Source: JBFMDN01 sp040753915 (GTDB lineage: Bacteria > Desulfobacterota > Desulfomonilia > Desulfomonilales > Desulfomonilaceae). Taken from it: DNA of 53,070 nt. The translations under genes and the position numbers were made by a program. The stretch lies in the NCBI GenBank assembly GCA_040753915.1, contig JBFMDN010000039.1, forward strand, positions 1 to 53,070, in the 5' to 3' direction. Under the pieces are notes generated by a model. The model was not told where the DNA came from. It worked only from the letters and a program-made list of their open reading frames with translations, and did no database searches. Positions 26,148 through 34,901 of this stretch are shown here, piece by piece (positions within the stretch are counted from its first letter, which is position 1; each line of letters begins with the position of its first letter).

Positions 26148-26314
26148 GCTGTTTCCCGCTGCGAGCACAAATTCAAACTGATTTACCAGATCATTTCCGC
26201 TAGGGCCGATCTGTGAAGGCATTATAACCGAAATAGCATTGACCCGCCACGGTATCCGTGTCATGAGAGGAACGCGGCTGGCTTACGACACTTTCACGAC
26301 ATGGGGAAAATCAT

Positions 26315-26908
26315 ATGGGAGAAGGAGCCCTCTTCGTCATTTCTGCTCCATCGGGCGCAGGCAAGTCCACGTTGATCGAGCGAATTCGACCTCTGTTTCC
26401 GGGTATGCTGTACTCCGTTTCTTGCACAACGCGGCGGCCTCGGAATGGGGAAATACACGGCCGGCACTACTATTTTCTGGATCGGGAAATCTTCGAGAGT
26501 ATGGTGAAACAGGGTGAGTTTCTTGAATGGAAAGAGGTGCACGGCAACTTGTACGGAACGCCCGCTGAGCCGGTAAAGCGCGCTCTGAAAGAAGGACGGT
26601 GCATGATCCTGGACATAGATGTCCAAGGAGCCCAGGATGTGTTTGCCGGAATTCCTCAAGCCGTCGGGATTTTCATCACCGTCGCGGACCTTGCCACGCT
26701 GGAAGAACGCTTGCGAAGCCGAGGCTCCGACACAGAAGAGTCCATCCGGACGCGAATGAGCAACGCGCCTGAAGAGTTGGCCCAAGAAGGCAAATTTCAC
26801 TATGTCATCGTGAACGAGCAGGTGGATGAGGCAGTGGCGGAACTGGCATCTATCATTGCCCGTGAATGCAGGAAAAGAGGGCTCGAGGAGATAGGAGATT
26901 TACCGTAA
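26315..26908 (+). CDS. gmk: Guanylate kinase
   Basis: Essential nucleotide kinase that makes GDP from GMP and ATP. The P-loop is PSGAGKST (12-19), followed by SCTTRRPRNGEIHGRHYYF for GMP binding, FLEWKEVHGNLYGTP, and DIDVQGAQ. It has 197 residues, close to the usual 205, with a short C terminus. It is divergent from the small membrane protein and not accompanied by rpoZ or the yicC-like gene that often neighbour gmk. Confidence 0.95.
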   Translation: MGEGALFVISAPSGAGKSTLIERIRPLFPGMLYSVSCTTRRPRNGEIHGRHYYFLDREIFESMVKQGEFLEWKEVHGNLYGTPAEPVKRALKEGRCMILDIDVQGAQDVFAGIPQAVGIFITVADLATLEERLRSRGSDTEESIRTRMSNAPEELAQEGKFHYVIVNEQVDEAVAELASIIARECRKRGLEEIGDLP

Positions 26909-27097
26909 GCCACGCGAGGGTAGGTGTCGGCTTGAGAGTTGGAGGCAATGGTACCGGCTAGATGCCCGACCCATCGAGAGATCGCTCCTCGAAGAATGGA
27001 ACACTGGATGAAATGAGCGTAGCGCGTGGTCTCGTAGCGCCGGCATCTTGCCGGTGATCTTAGCGCGACGCGGGTCCTGCAGAGACGTGTGCGGTAG

Positions 27098-27116
27098 AAC
27101 GGGCGTCTCGCCCGTT
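27098..27116. repeat. REP-like hairpin AACGGGC/GCCCGTT
   Basis: Same unit as 6344-6362, again preceded by GTAG, here with loop GTCTC. A sister hairpin of the form CGGCATCTTGCCG lies about 50 nt upstream. Together they fill the gap between gmk and the convergent J-domain gene; no clear intrinsic terminator was found there. Confidence 0.55.
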
Positions 27117-27179
27117 TACTGTGATAAAGCCGAGACCCCGTTTTGTCACCGACAGAGCTTTGTTGCGAATTGAACACGA

Positions 27180-27782
27180 TCATGTCGGCTTTTTCAGCGA
27201 CGCCATGACCGCTTCGTACGCTGCTTGGATTTCGCGGAATCGCGTGTTTGCGGATTCAACGCATTCACGAGACGCTTCGGGGGGAAGTCTGTCGGAATGA
27301 CACTCCTTGACGAGAGCCCTGCGGAGGTTCCTGATCTCCTCGGGCGAAGCGGTTTCGTCACAGCCGAGAATTCGGTACGCGGTACGAAGGTCTATGGACG
27401 AGACGCTGCCCGGTTGCTGTGGGGGAGGAGTCTCGTCACGCTGCTCCGAGCCCTGAGGGTTGCGACAAGCATTGCACATACCGTCCCGCAACATGTTGGG
27501 CGAGAAGCGTATCCCGCAGCTTCTGCATGCTGTTGAGGAGGAAGCTCGAGTCGAGGAAGGCGCGTGGGCTGTGCAGCGAGCGCATAGGCCTCTTTGCAGG
27601 AAGGAAGGCGGGAGGCGTCTACCGCATCGAAGGCACGGCTCCAGATGCCGAAGCGCGTCGAGGTCGGGACGGACGAAATCGCGGTCCAAGAACTCCAGTA
27701 GATGCTCGAGAATATCTGTGGCCCGAGTGGATTGTTGGAAATAGGTGCGCCGGATTGCGTATCTATTCCTGATCCAGAACAT
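27180..27782 (-). CDS. Zinc-ribbon protein with degenerate C-terminal J domain
   Basis: A 200-residue protein. Two Cys4 zinc ribbons (C50, C53, C67, C70 and C86, C89, C103, C106) follow a helical N terminus. A Pro/Gln-rich linker (about 108-128) leads to a C-terminal J domain (about 131-197, AYRILGCDETASPEEIR). The Hsp70-activating HPD tripeptide is HSD (162-164). J domains normally stand at the N terminus of DnaJ, so this is a reversed design. Substitution of HPD's Pro often weakens DnaK stimulation. The start was taken at ATG 27782 because the longer frame (27827) runs into the MITE at 27808-27977. Confidence 0.7.
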   Translation of the reverse strand: MFWIRNRYAIRRTYFQQSTRATDILEHLLEFLDRDFVRPDLDALRHLEPCLRCGRRLPPSFLQRGLCARCTAHAPSSTRASSSTACRSCGIRFSPNMLRDGMCNACRNPQGSEQRDETPPPQQPGSVSSIDLRTAYRILGCDETASPEEIRNLRRALVKECHSDRLPPEASRECVESANTRFREIQAAYEAVMASLKKPT

Positions 27783-27807
27783 GGCACGCTGCCCATGGTT
27801 AGAATTC

Positions 27808-27977
27808 CTAAGTGGTCCGTTTCCCAAATTCGGTCACGTAATCTGCCACGACGTAGGGGCACCCCTTGTGGGTGCCCAGGGCGGGCACAAGGCCCGCCCT
27901 GGGCTGTGCCATCGATGCGCTCAACACGTACCCCGCGGTGCAGATACAGTACCGTATTTGTGCCGTCGACCACTAAG
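27808..27977 (-). mobile_element. 170-bp MITE-like element, copy B
   Basis: Inverted relative to 20300-20467 and nearly the same over its full length. The ends CTAAGTGGTC and GACCACTAAG form a 10-bp inverted repeat with one mismatch. It lies in the upstream region of the J-domain gene, 25 bp from its start, so it may supply or displace that gene's promoter. Confidence 0.75.
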
Positions 27978-28170
27978 TAAGTATGCCATCCACTGCTGGT
28001 AGGGTCAAGGGGATGTCTGGCGAGGGGTGCACGCTACGGGGCAGGCCGCGAGGGAGGACAGGGCCACTGGGATAAATTCGCCGCTTGTCGGTCCATTTTC
28101 TGTAAGGACCGGCTCAGGGTGTACCGTGCCGGCCGGAGAGAGACGCACGAGATGAATCGATTCTTGCTGA

Positions 28171-28839
28171 TCACCTGCTGCTCGGCGCGATCAGAAGCTT
28201 GACGACTTCGATATGGCCATTTGCGGAGGCACAACGCATAGCGCTCACCCCGTTCTTGGTTTGGGAGCTCGGATCCGCGCCCGCAGCCAGCAGAACTTGC
28301 GCAGTTTCGAGTCTCCCTTTGCACGCGGCCTTAATCAGAGCTGTCTCGGCAGTCGAGTCTGTCGCGTTTACTTCGGCACCTTTCTCGAGGAGAAGCCGCA
28401 CCACCGGAGTGTGACCGTGGAAGCTGGCACACATAAGGGGAGTGATGCCTTGCTCATTCGGGGCGTTGGGATCTCCTCCCTTCTCGATCAGGACAGCAGT
28501 GATGTCAAGAAATCCTTTGCAAGCTGCTTTTAAGAGGGCAGATTCCCTGGTGCCGTCCAGGTCTGAAACGCGTGCCCCTCGGCTCAAGAGAAGTTGAACC
28601 ATTTCCAGGTGTCCGTATGCAGAGGCGCACATGAGTGCGGACACGCCGTTTGGCGCTGCCGCGTTGACGTCCACTCCCTGGTCGAGAAATAGCGTTACAA
28701 TATCCCGGTGGCCGTTACAGACAGCCTCAAGAAAGGAATCCTCGTTCGCGGCGAGGATAGGGCTGGCGGCGATAAACATGGCGAGACAAATGGCCAGAAC
28801 TGCGCCGACGGCTTTGTGCAACCGAAAGCGAGAGAGCAT
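28171..28839 (-). CDS. Secreted ankyrin-repeat protein
   Basis: A 222-residue protein with a signal peptide (about 1-30, core AVGAVLAICLAMFIA, cleavage near ILAA) followed by six ankyrin repeats, each with the GH-DIV-LLL-GADVN pattern. The repeats alternate between two subtypes: one with ALMCAS-GH and one with ALLKAACKG. This suggests growth by duplication of a two-repeat unit. It is probably a periplasmic binding protein. The start at 28839 has GGAGGTG (28844-28850) upstream; the longer frame to 28923 lacks it. It is downstream of the gap-pgk-tpiA-secG operon, beyond the parS palindrome. Confidence 0.82.
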   Translation of the reverse strand: MLSRFRLHKAVGAVLAICLAMFIAASPILAANEDSFLEAVCNGHRDIVTLFLDQGVDVNAAAPNGVSALMCASAYGHLEMVQLLLSRGARVSDLDGTRESALLKAACKGFLDITAVLIEKGGDPNAPNEQGITPLMCASFHGHTPVVRLLLEKGAEVNATDSTAETALIKAACKGRLETAQVLLAAGADPSSQTKNGVSAMRCASANGHIEVVKLLIAPSSR

Positions 28840-28969
28840 GGTGCACCTCCAGAACGGTACGTATGTGTCCAAAAGGTATGCACGAAGAGATCTGAATTCA
28901 ACACCATGAAGAGGCAAAACCACGAGAGATAGAAAAATGGGAAGTGGCGAGAATTCAGAGCAAGAGAAA

Positions 28970-29011
28970 AGACGAACCGCGATGTTTCACGTGAAACATC
29001 GCGGTTCGTCT
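28970..29011. other. parS-type site in a 42-bp perfect palindrome
   Basis: Bases 28970-29011 form a perfect 42-bp palindrome centred between 28990 and 28991. Its core, TGTTTCACGTGAAACA (28983-28998), is an exact match to the ParB-binding parS consensus known from B. subtilis and most bacteria. On the minus strand the palindrome ends in TTTTCTCTTG, so it can also serve as the rho-independent terminator of secG, 24 bp after its stop. Both roles may coexist. parS sites usually cluster near the replication origin, so this region may be origin-proximal. parAB is not in the window. Confidence 0.75.
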
Positions 29012-29034
29012 CATGTCCCGCAGCAAAATCCCTC

Positions 29035-29550
29035 CTATTTCGCCTCAGCAGGAGGTTGACCGGGCAGGGACGATCCTGCCCCCGATCCAGCACCCTCGGA
29101 CTGTGTCGACGGCACCCGAGAGGTACCAGCGCTCCCCGCTCCTGAGGTGTCCCCCGAAGGTGTTGAGCTTCCCTCACCACCAGGTGCAGCAGTTGGCGAC
29201 TGTCCTTCCGATGGCTGCGGAACAGCACCCTCCGGCCGTGCGCCACCTCCTGGGGTGACCGGAAGCGTCTGTTCGACCCCAGGCCGGCTCATGAGCGACC
29301 CGTCACTCACCGTGATGCTCTTGCCAGCAAAATAACTCAAGACAAAGGACGTGCACATAAACACGACCGCGGCAGCAATGGTTATTTTGCTCAGAAATGT
29401 TGTGGCGCCCGTGCTCCCAAAAACCGTTTGACTTGAGCCCCCTCCGAAAGCCGCGCCGATATCCGCTCCCTTGCCCGTCTGCAAAAGGATGATAAGGATC
29501 ATGGCTATGCAGACAACAATGTGGATGACCAGGATTAATGTCCAAATCAT
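29035..29550 (-). CDS. secG: SecG preprotein translocase subunit with long tail
   Basis: Inner-membrane subunit of SecYEG. Residues 1-80 have two membrane helices joined by the conserved cytosolic loop GKGADIGAAFGGGSSQTVFGSTGA. A 90-residue tail of Gly, Ser, Pro, Thr, Ala and Glu follows, probably disordered. Typical SecG has 70-130 residues, so the 171 here is long because of the tail. It is the last gene of the gap-pgk-tpiA-secG operon, 21 nt after tpiA, a common bacterial order. It ends before the parS/terminator palindrome. Confidence 0.93.
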   Translation of the reverse strand: MIWTLILVIHIVVCIAMILIILLQTGKGADIGAAFGGGSSQTVFGSTGATTFLSKITIAAAVVFMCTSFVLSYFAGKSITVSDGSLMSRPGVEQTLPVTPGGGARPEGAVPQPSEGQSPTAAPGGEGSSTPSGDTSGAGSAGTSRVPSTQSEGAGSGAGSSLPGQPPAEAK

Positions 29551-29571
29551 GCTCTATGTTTTCTCCCTCGT

Positions 29572-30333
29572 TCAAGTGCCTTCCCGGATTATCCCAAGAA
29601 AGTCCTCCGATTTCAAGGAGGCTCCTCCCACAAGACCTCCATCAATGTCAGCGCAATCCATCAGTCCGCGGGCATTCGAGGGCTTGACACTGCCACCGTA
29701 GAGTATGCGCATGGCTTGCGATGCGTCCCTTCCAAGCAACGAGTCGAGCTCTTCTCTGAGAAACGCATGCACTTCCTGTGCTTGTTCGGGCGTGGCGGTG
29801 TGCCCTGTCCCGATGGCCCAGACAGGTTCATAAGCAATCACGAAGCCCAGTGGATCCGGAGGCCGAATCTCTCCCAAGCCGGCTCGCACCTGAGTGCGCA
29901 CCACCTCGAAAGTCCTCCCCGTCTCACGCTCCTCCAACGTCTCGCCCACACAGAAAATGGGTACAAGCCCGGCCCTCATCGCTGCCATGATGCGACGGTT
30001 CACCGTGGCGTCAGTTTCCCCAAAGTGTTGTCTCCTTTCAGAATGACCGACTATGACATGGGTGCAACCTGTTGCCCTCAACAGAGGGCCCGAGATCTCG
30101 CCAGTGAAAGCGCCCTTATCCTCCCAATAGAGGTTCTGTCCAGCCACCTGAATCCCTGAACCTCTCGCGGCCTCAACGGCGGCACTGATGGACACAAAAG
30201 GGGGGGCCACGATCACTTCGCAGTTCGGCAATCCTGAGCCGATCCCCTCAACCAATGCACGAACGAGGGCCCTCGTCTCGTCCGGCGTCTTATGCATCTT
30301 CCAATTTCCCGCCATGATAGGCGTGCGGTTCAT
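29572..30333 (-). CDS. tpiA: Triosephosphate isomerase
   Basis: Interconverts dihydroxyacetone phosphate and glyceraldehyde 3-phosphate. AGNWKMHK holds the catalytic Lys, VIVGHSERRQ the catalytic His, and AYEPVWAIGTGHTAT the catalytic Glu and the phosphate loop. ILYGGSVKPSNA completes the phosphate site. It has 253 residues, full length. It lies between pgk (60 nt upstream) and secG (21 nt downstream). Confidence 0.96.
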   Translation of the reverse strand: MNRTPIMAGNWKMHKTPDETRALVRALVEGIGSGLPNCEVIVAPPFVSISAAVEAARGSGIQVAGQNLYWEDKGAFTGEISGPLLRATGCTHVIVGHSERRQHFGETDATVNRRIMAAMRAGLVPIFCVGETLEERETGRTFEVVRTQVRAGLGEIRPPDPLGFVIAYEPVWAIGTGHTATPEQAQEVHAFLREELDSLLGRDASQAMRILYGGSVKPSNARGLMDCADIDGGLVGGASLKSEDFLGIIREGT

Positions 30334-30393
30334 GATATGCCCTTTCCTACTGCCACTCGCGTTGTGTTCCGTCCCTTCTGTTCCCTTTCGATC

Positions 30394-31578
30394 TCACTGA
30401 GCCAGAGCCGCCACGCCGGGAAGCGTCTTCCCTTCCAAGAATTCGAGAAAAGCCCCTCCTCCGGTGGAAATGTACGATATTCGGTCTGCAACTCCAGCCT
30501 GGTACAGAGCCCGAACGGAATCCCCGCCTCCCACGATCGTAAATGCGGAGGAGTTGGCCACTGCCTTCGCCAATTCTACGGTGCCGTTCTTGAACGCGTC
30601 TATCTCGAAGACGCCCATGGGCCCGTTCCAGAGTATCGTGCCTGCTCCCGCAACCGACTCCCTGAACCGATCGATAGTCCGAGGACCGATGTCCAACGCC
30701 ATTTCGTCCTCCGGAACCGCTCCAGCGTCCACTATTTCGGTCCGCGCCCCCTCCTTCATGTCCGGTGCAACAACGAAATCCACAGGCAAAAGAATGGCAC
30801 ATCCCTTCTCCTTGGCGGCCTGCAATATTTCTCTAGCAGTCTCCATGAGGTCGTGCTCCACCAAAGATCTCCCCATCTCCATGCCTTGAGCGTTGAGGAA
30901 TGTATTGGCCATCCCCCCGCCGATCACAATCGAGTCCATGCGGTTCAAAATATAGGTGAGAATACCGAGCTTGTCAGAAATCTTCGCGCCACCCAAAATT
31001 GCCACCACCGGCTTCCGGGGGGCTTCCAATGCTTTCTCGAGGTTATCGAGCTCTTCCTTCAGGAGCAGCCCTGCCGCTCGCTCCCCTACAAGACCAGCTA
31101 CCCCTACGGTAGAAGCGTGAGCCCGGTGCGCGGTTCCGAAGGCATCATTGACGTACACATCGACACCTGCCGCGAGCTGAGCAGCAAATTCCGGGTCGTT
31201 TTTCGTTTCTCCCGCATGGAAGCGAAGGTTCTCCAGGACGAGGACCTCCCCGTCTCGCAGCAGAGACACCGCCTCCTTCACTTTCTCTCCAATGCAATCG
31301 TCTATGAATCGGACATTCTGCCCAAGCAACTCTGTCAGCCGAGCCGCTATGGGTCGAAGGCTCATTTCGGGCCTTACCTCGCCTTTAGGGCGGCCGAGAT
31401 GCGACGCGAGAATCGACCGCGCTCCCTGAGAAACAGCGTACCGAATGGTGGGCAGAGCTCTTCTGATCCTGGTGTCGTCCTTGATCGTTCCGTCCTTGTC
31501 CAGCGGAACATTGAAATCAAAACGAAAGAAGACCCGCTTCCCGCGGATATCTATATCTTTGATAGATTTGATCCCCAT
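30394..31578 (-). CDS. pgk: Phosphoglycerate kinase
   Basis: Transfers phosphate between 1,3-bisphosphoglycerate and ADP. The N-terminal VFFRFDFNVPLD and SHLGRPKG bind substrate, AILGGAKISDKLGIL is the hinge region, and the C-terminal GGGDSVRAL and STGGGAFLEFLEG bind the nucleotide. The ATG at 31578 has AAAGGAGA 5 nt upstream and gives 394 residues, the usual size; an in-frame ATG at 31593 is upstream of that ribosome site. It is 80 nt after gap. Confidence 0.96.
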   Translation of the reverse strand: MGIKSIKDIDIRGKRVFFRFDFNVPLDKDGTIKDDTRIRRALPTIRYAVSQGARSILASHLGRPKGEVRPEMSLRPIAARLTELLGQNVRFIDDCIGEKVKEAVSLLRDGEVLVLENLRFHAGETKNDPEFAAQLAAGVDVYVNDAFGTAHRAHASTVGVAGLVGERAAGLLLKEELDNLEKALEAPRKPVVAILGGAKISDKLGILTYILNRMDSIVIGGGMANTFLNAQGMEMGRSLVEHDLMETAREILQAAKEKGCAILLPVDFVVAPDMKEGARTEIVDAGAVPEDEMALDIGPRTIDRFRESVAGAGTILWNGPMGVFEIDAFKNGTVELAKAVANSSAFTIVGGGDSVRALYQAGVADRISYISTGGGAFLEFLEGKTLPGVAALAQ

Positions 31579-31658
31579 GGCGTCTCCTTTCAATCAGAAG
31601 CGGGACGAATCTCCCACAGCGTCCCGCGTCAGAGAACAGAGCATCCGGCCCTTTCTTG

Positions 31659-32666
31659 TCAGAGTCTCTCGCCGATGTGTGCAGCAAGATCTACCATTCT
31701 CGCCGAGTATCCGGACTCGTTGTCGTACCACGACAGCACTTTCACCAATCTCTTGTCGAGGCAGTACGTGGCCAAGGAATCAAAAATCGAAGAGTATTCA
31801 CTATTTACAAAGTCGATACTGACAAGGGGCTCATCCACATATGCGAGCACCCCCTTCATACGTCCTTCCGAAGCCTTCTTCATTGCTGCGTTGATGTCCT
31901 CCACCGTCGCATCCGTCTTCAGAGCAGCCACGAGATCCACCAGGGATACGTTCGGCGTAGGAACGCGAATCGCCAAACCGTCAAACTTGCCTGCAAGCTC
32001 GGGAATGACCTGCCCCACCGCGACGGCAGCACCGGTGGTCGTCGGAATCATGTTCATGGCCGCCGCCCGAGCCCGACGATAGTCATTGTGAACCGTATCC
32101 AGAAGGCTCTGGTCCATGGTATAGGAGTGAATTGTGGTCATCAGGCCATACTCTATACCAAACTCATCAAACAGCACCTTCGCTACTGGAGCCAGGCAGT
32201 TCGTTGTACACGATGCGTTGGAAACGACGTGGTGGTTAATGGGATCATAGAGATCCTCGTTCACTCCCATCACAAATGTAGCGTCCACTTTCTTTCCCGG
32301 TGCTGAAATAATTACTTTCTTGGCACCGGCCTGAATGTGCTTTCCAGCCTTTTCCTTGTCGCGAAAGATCCCTGTGCACTCGAGAATAACATCAACTCTT
32401 AGATCGGCCCACGGCAGATTGAGCAAATCATCAGTAATCCGCAGCGCTCGAACCTGTTTCCCATCGATGATCAGGTTCTCCGGGTCGAAAGAAACATCTC
32501 CATGATACATCCCATGGACGGAGTCGTGCTTGAACAGAAAAGCCATGAGTTTCGCATCCATTCTGTCATTCACGGCCACGACTTCGATGTTTGGATTCTT
32601 CAATGCGCTTCGCATAACTGTGCGGCCGATTCTACCAAACCCATTAATAGCTACTCTCGTTGGCAT
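31659..32666 (-). CDS. gap: Glyceraldehyde-3-phosphate dehydrogenase (NAD)
   Basis: Oxidises and phosphorylates glyceraldehyde 3-phosphate. INGFGRIGR (8-16) is the NAD site, SNASCTTNCLAP carries the catalytic Cys153, and GRRAAA-NMIPTTTGAA-A (around residue 200) is typical. It has 335 residues, full length. GGAGG lies 6 nt before the ATG at 32666. It is the first gene of the operon, with a good sigma-70 promoter upstream (32699-32727). Confidence 0.96.
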   Translation of the reverse strand: MPTRVAINGFGRIGRTVMRSALKNPNIEVVAVNDRMDAKLMAFLFKHDSVHGMYHGDVSFDPENLIIDGKQVRALRITDDLLNLPWADLRVDVILECTGIFRDKEKAGKHIQAGAKKVIISAPGKKVDATFVMGVNEDLYDPINHHVVSNASCTTNCLAPVAKVLFDEFGIEYGLMTTIHSYTMDQSLLDTVHNDYRRARAAAMNMIPTTTGAAVAVGQVIPELAGKFDGLAIRVPTPNVSLVDLVAALKTDATVEDINAAMKKASEGRMKGVLAYVDEPLVSIDFVNSEYSSIFDSLATYCLDKRLVKVLSWYDNESGYSARMVDLAAHIGERL

Positions 32667-32698
32667 GATATGCCTCCTTATAATAAAAAACAAAACAA

Positions 32699-32727
32699 AG
32701 TGTACTGGAAATCGCACCCGCAGTCAA
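32699..32727 (-). promoter_or_regulatory. Sigma-70 promoter of gap-pgk-tpiA-secG
   Basis: On the minus strand TTGACT (32727-32722), 17 nt, then TACACT (32704-32699). This gives five of six and four of six matches with ideal spacing. The leader to the gap ATG is about 25-30 nt and T-rich. Confidence 0.6.
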
Positions 32728-32898
32728 CGAACATCCATTTCTCTTCTTGCCTTTCCTGCTGCAGTCAGCTATAAGAAGTATGCTTTTGAAGCCGCAGGAG
32801 TGGCCGGCCTCACCATGGAATGCTTTGATAGCTGCAACCACCGTGTGGAAGTCAACCCGGGGGTATCACGCGTCCCGTGGATCAATGGCGGCGCCTCT

Positions 32899-33327
32899 AT
32901 GCTTCGATTCCGGGCACTGATTACACTAGCCACGTTTGTGCTTGCCACAATGTCTTTCGCTATCCTGCCGCTCGAGGCTCTTTCCCAACAGCCTTTGCCC
33001 GCGCAGCGGTGGAAGATTACCAGCGTGAAAATATGTCGAGGGGCCGGCGGACAAGTGCTTCAATCTATTCAGGCGATCGGTGCGTATCCAGTCTACACCT
33101 TTTTCATTCCCCGTCCCGTCTGGACCGTAAACGGGTCGGTAGTGGACACGAAGCCGGTTTATCACAGCGGAAAACTCATAGCGTTCGAGCTCTACGACGC
33201 GGCGTCCAAGCTCAATCCCGGAACCAAGAATACGATAAAATTTGCACTTCCGGATCACGCCGGTTCCATTGTTTTTCTTTACGACCACTCGCAAATACCC
33301 CCCGGAGAATGCTACGAGTTCTTCTGA
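32899..33327 (+). CDS. Small secreted protein, unknown
   Basis: A 142-residue protein with a signal peptide (MLRFRALITLATFVLATMSFA, cleavage near ALSQ). The mature part is about 110 residues, rich in beta-forming residues, with one Cys early (KICRG) and one close to the C terminus (GECYEFF) that may form a disulphide. The in-frame extension upstream to 32530 overlaps gap and its promoter on the other strand and is discarded. Neither start has a good ribosome site. Family not recognised. Confidence 0.5.
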   Translation: MLRFRALITLATFVLATMSFAILPLEALSQQPLPAQRWKITSVKICRGAGGQVLQSIQAIGAYPVYTFFIPRPVWTVNGSVVDTKPVYHSGKLIAFELYDAASKLNPGTKNTIKFALPDHAGSIVFLYDHSQIPPGECYEFF

Positions 33328-33508
33328 AGAAGCTTCGGCCGCGTCAGGCCTACCTCATCCCAGGAATGCAGGCTGGAATCCACCGGAACGAGGTACTGCC
33401 ATTCCCCCAGAATGCACGCTGGAAAGCGTGCACTACATGGCATTTCCAAACATTCTGCGTGTGGGGTAATCCCGTGCTCCGAAGAATTCCAGCCTGCTAT
33501 TCCACAAA

Positions 33509-33569
33509 CGTGGGGTAGCCTTTCAGGCTGCCATCTTCCTGGAATGCACGCTGAAAAGTCTGCACTACC
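33509..33569 (+). repeat. Repeat family R3, copy 1
   Basis: The unit GTGGGGTAGCCTTTCAGGCTGCC followed by GGAATGCACGCTGAAAAG and GCACTAC recurs inverted at 37321-37388 and 37636-37690. Related partial units precede it at about 33360-33445 (GGAATGCAGGCTGGAA and GAATGCACGCTGGAAAGCGTGCACTAC). The whole 33328-33596 interval is therefore repeat DNA. AGCCTTTCAGGCT and similar stretches make short hairpins. Confidence 0.65.
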
Positions 33570-33596
33570 CGCGTGTACTGCACCCGAATTCAAGGC

Positions 33597-34586
33597 CTAT
33601 GGCGGGCATTTCGCGCATATTGATTTGAACAGGGTCGTGCTCAGATAACGGTCACCCCGGTCGGGAAGAATGCATACAACTGTTCCAGAAGAAAGCTCCT
33701 TGCTAACCTGAATGGCTCCGTACACGGCGGCGCCGGCGCTCATGCCCACAAAGATCCCTTGGGTTAGGGCAAGCCACCGGCACGTATCGTACGCCTGGTC
33801 GTCATTCACATTAATGATATGATCGATCCTGCGAGGGTCGTAGATCTTGGGCACTATAGCCTCTTCCATGTTCTTGAGGCCTTGAATCGCGTGCCCCTTC
33901 ACCGGCTCGATTCCAACAATCCGGATCGCGGGGTTGTATTCCTTCAGTCGCTTGGAAACTCCCATTATGGTACCAGTGGTTCCCATTCCCGCGACGAAAA
34001 TGTCTATCTCACCACGCGTCTGTTCGATGATTTCAACGCCGGTGGTCATGTAATGCGCTTCCACATTGTACGGATTCTCGAACTGGTTCGGCATGAAATA
34101 CTTGTCAGACTCCTCGTGGAATATTTCATGAGCCCGCCGAATCGCTCCATCCGTGGCCTCACAACCATTGGTCAGAATCAACTCCGCACCAAAAGCTCTC
34201 AGGGTGTTCCGCCTTTCCAAGCTTACGCACTCGGGAAGGGTCAACAAGCAACGGTATCCCTTACTGGCCGCCACCATGGAAAGGCCGATGCCCGTATTCC
34301 CCGAAGTGGGCTCGAGAATAGTTCTGTCCTCACTCAGGAGCCCCTCCTGCTCAGCCTTTTCAATCATGTACAGCGCTACGCGATCTTTAACCGATCCACC
34401 GGGGTTGTTTCCTTCCAGCTTCCCCAGTATGCGGACGTTGCCGCTACCCTCCGGATAGGCGATTTCCACCAGAGGAGTATTTCCGATGAGACTCAGGATG
34501 CCCTTGCAGTGGCGCGGCCCCCCCTGGTGCAAGGCTGAATCGAAAGATTTCCCAACGTTTGCTGGGTGAGACTCGGGTGCATTCAT
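33597..34586 (-). CDS. Cysteine synthase family PLP enzyme
   Basis: A 329-residue beta-family PLP enzyme that replaces the acetyl or phospho group of an activated serine with sulfide to make cysteine, or condenses serine and homocysteine. The Schiff-base Lys67 is in GGSVKDR, PTSGNTGIG binds the substrate carboxylate, GMGTTGTIMG binds the cofactor phosphate, and GMSAGAAVYG follows. The C terminus ends in CAKCPP. CysK, CysM and CBS-like subtypes cannot be told apart by eye, so no symbol is given. The ATG at 34586 lacks a clear ribosome site. It is divergent from the GAF/GGDEF gene. Confidence 0.88.
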   Translation of the reverse strand: MNAPESHPANVGKSFDSALHQGGPRHCKGILSLIGNTPLVEIAYPEGSGNVRILGKLEGNNPGGSVKDRVALYMIEKAEQEGLLSEDRTILEPTSGNTGIGLSMVAASKGYRCLLTLPECVSLERRNTLRAFGAELILTNGCEATDGAIRRAHEIFHEESDKYFMPNQFENPYNVEAHYMTTGVEIIEQTRGEIDIFVAGMGTTGTIMGVSKRLKEYNPAIRIVGIEPVKGHAIQGLKNMEEAIVPKIYDPRRIDHIINVNDDQAYDTCRWLALTQGIFVGMSAGAAVYGAIQVSKELSSGTVVCILPDRGDRYLSTTLFKSICAKCPP

Positions 34587-34901
34587 GGTTTTCGTCGGCT
34601 CCGAACAAACAAATGTCTAAGGGTAGCGTATCCCCTTGTGTCGATCATTTACCAAACTTTATTATGTATCATTTTGAGCTATCACGTGGCAAGATATTTC
34701 TCATGGAAATGGTAAACATTACCCTCCCTGAACTAACGTACCAGCCTTCCTCGGTCCGCCTTGGTTCTTCCCATTCGGCAGCCTCTCGGTATCAGGGAGC
34801 CCACTTTGCCGCTCGTATCGACTTGTCTTTTTATCATCAGCATGATATGGGGATTTCTTAACAAAGACTTGCGCAGTCACCACTGCGGCAGGGGAATAAC
34901 T
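34587..34901. other. Divergent promoter region
   Basis: This 315-bp stretch between two divergent genes is noticeably AT-rich for the window. It contains an inverted pair TTTACCA/TGGTAAA (near 34649 and 34709). No open frame with protein character is seen; it presumably holds both promoters. Confidence 0.4.
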
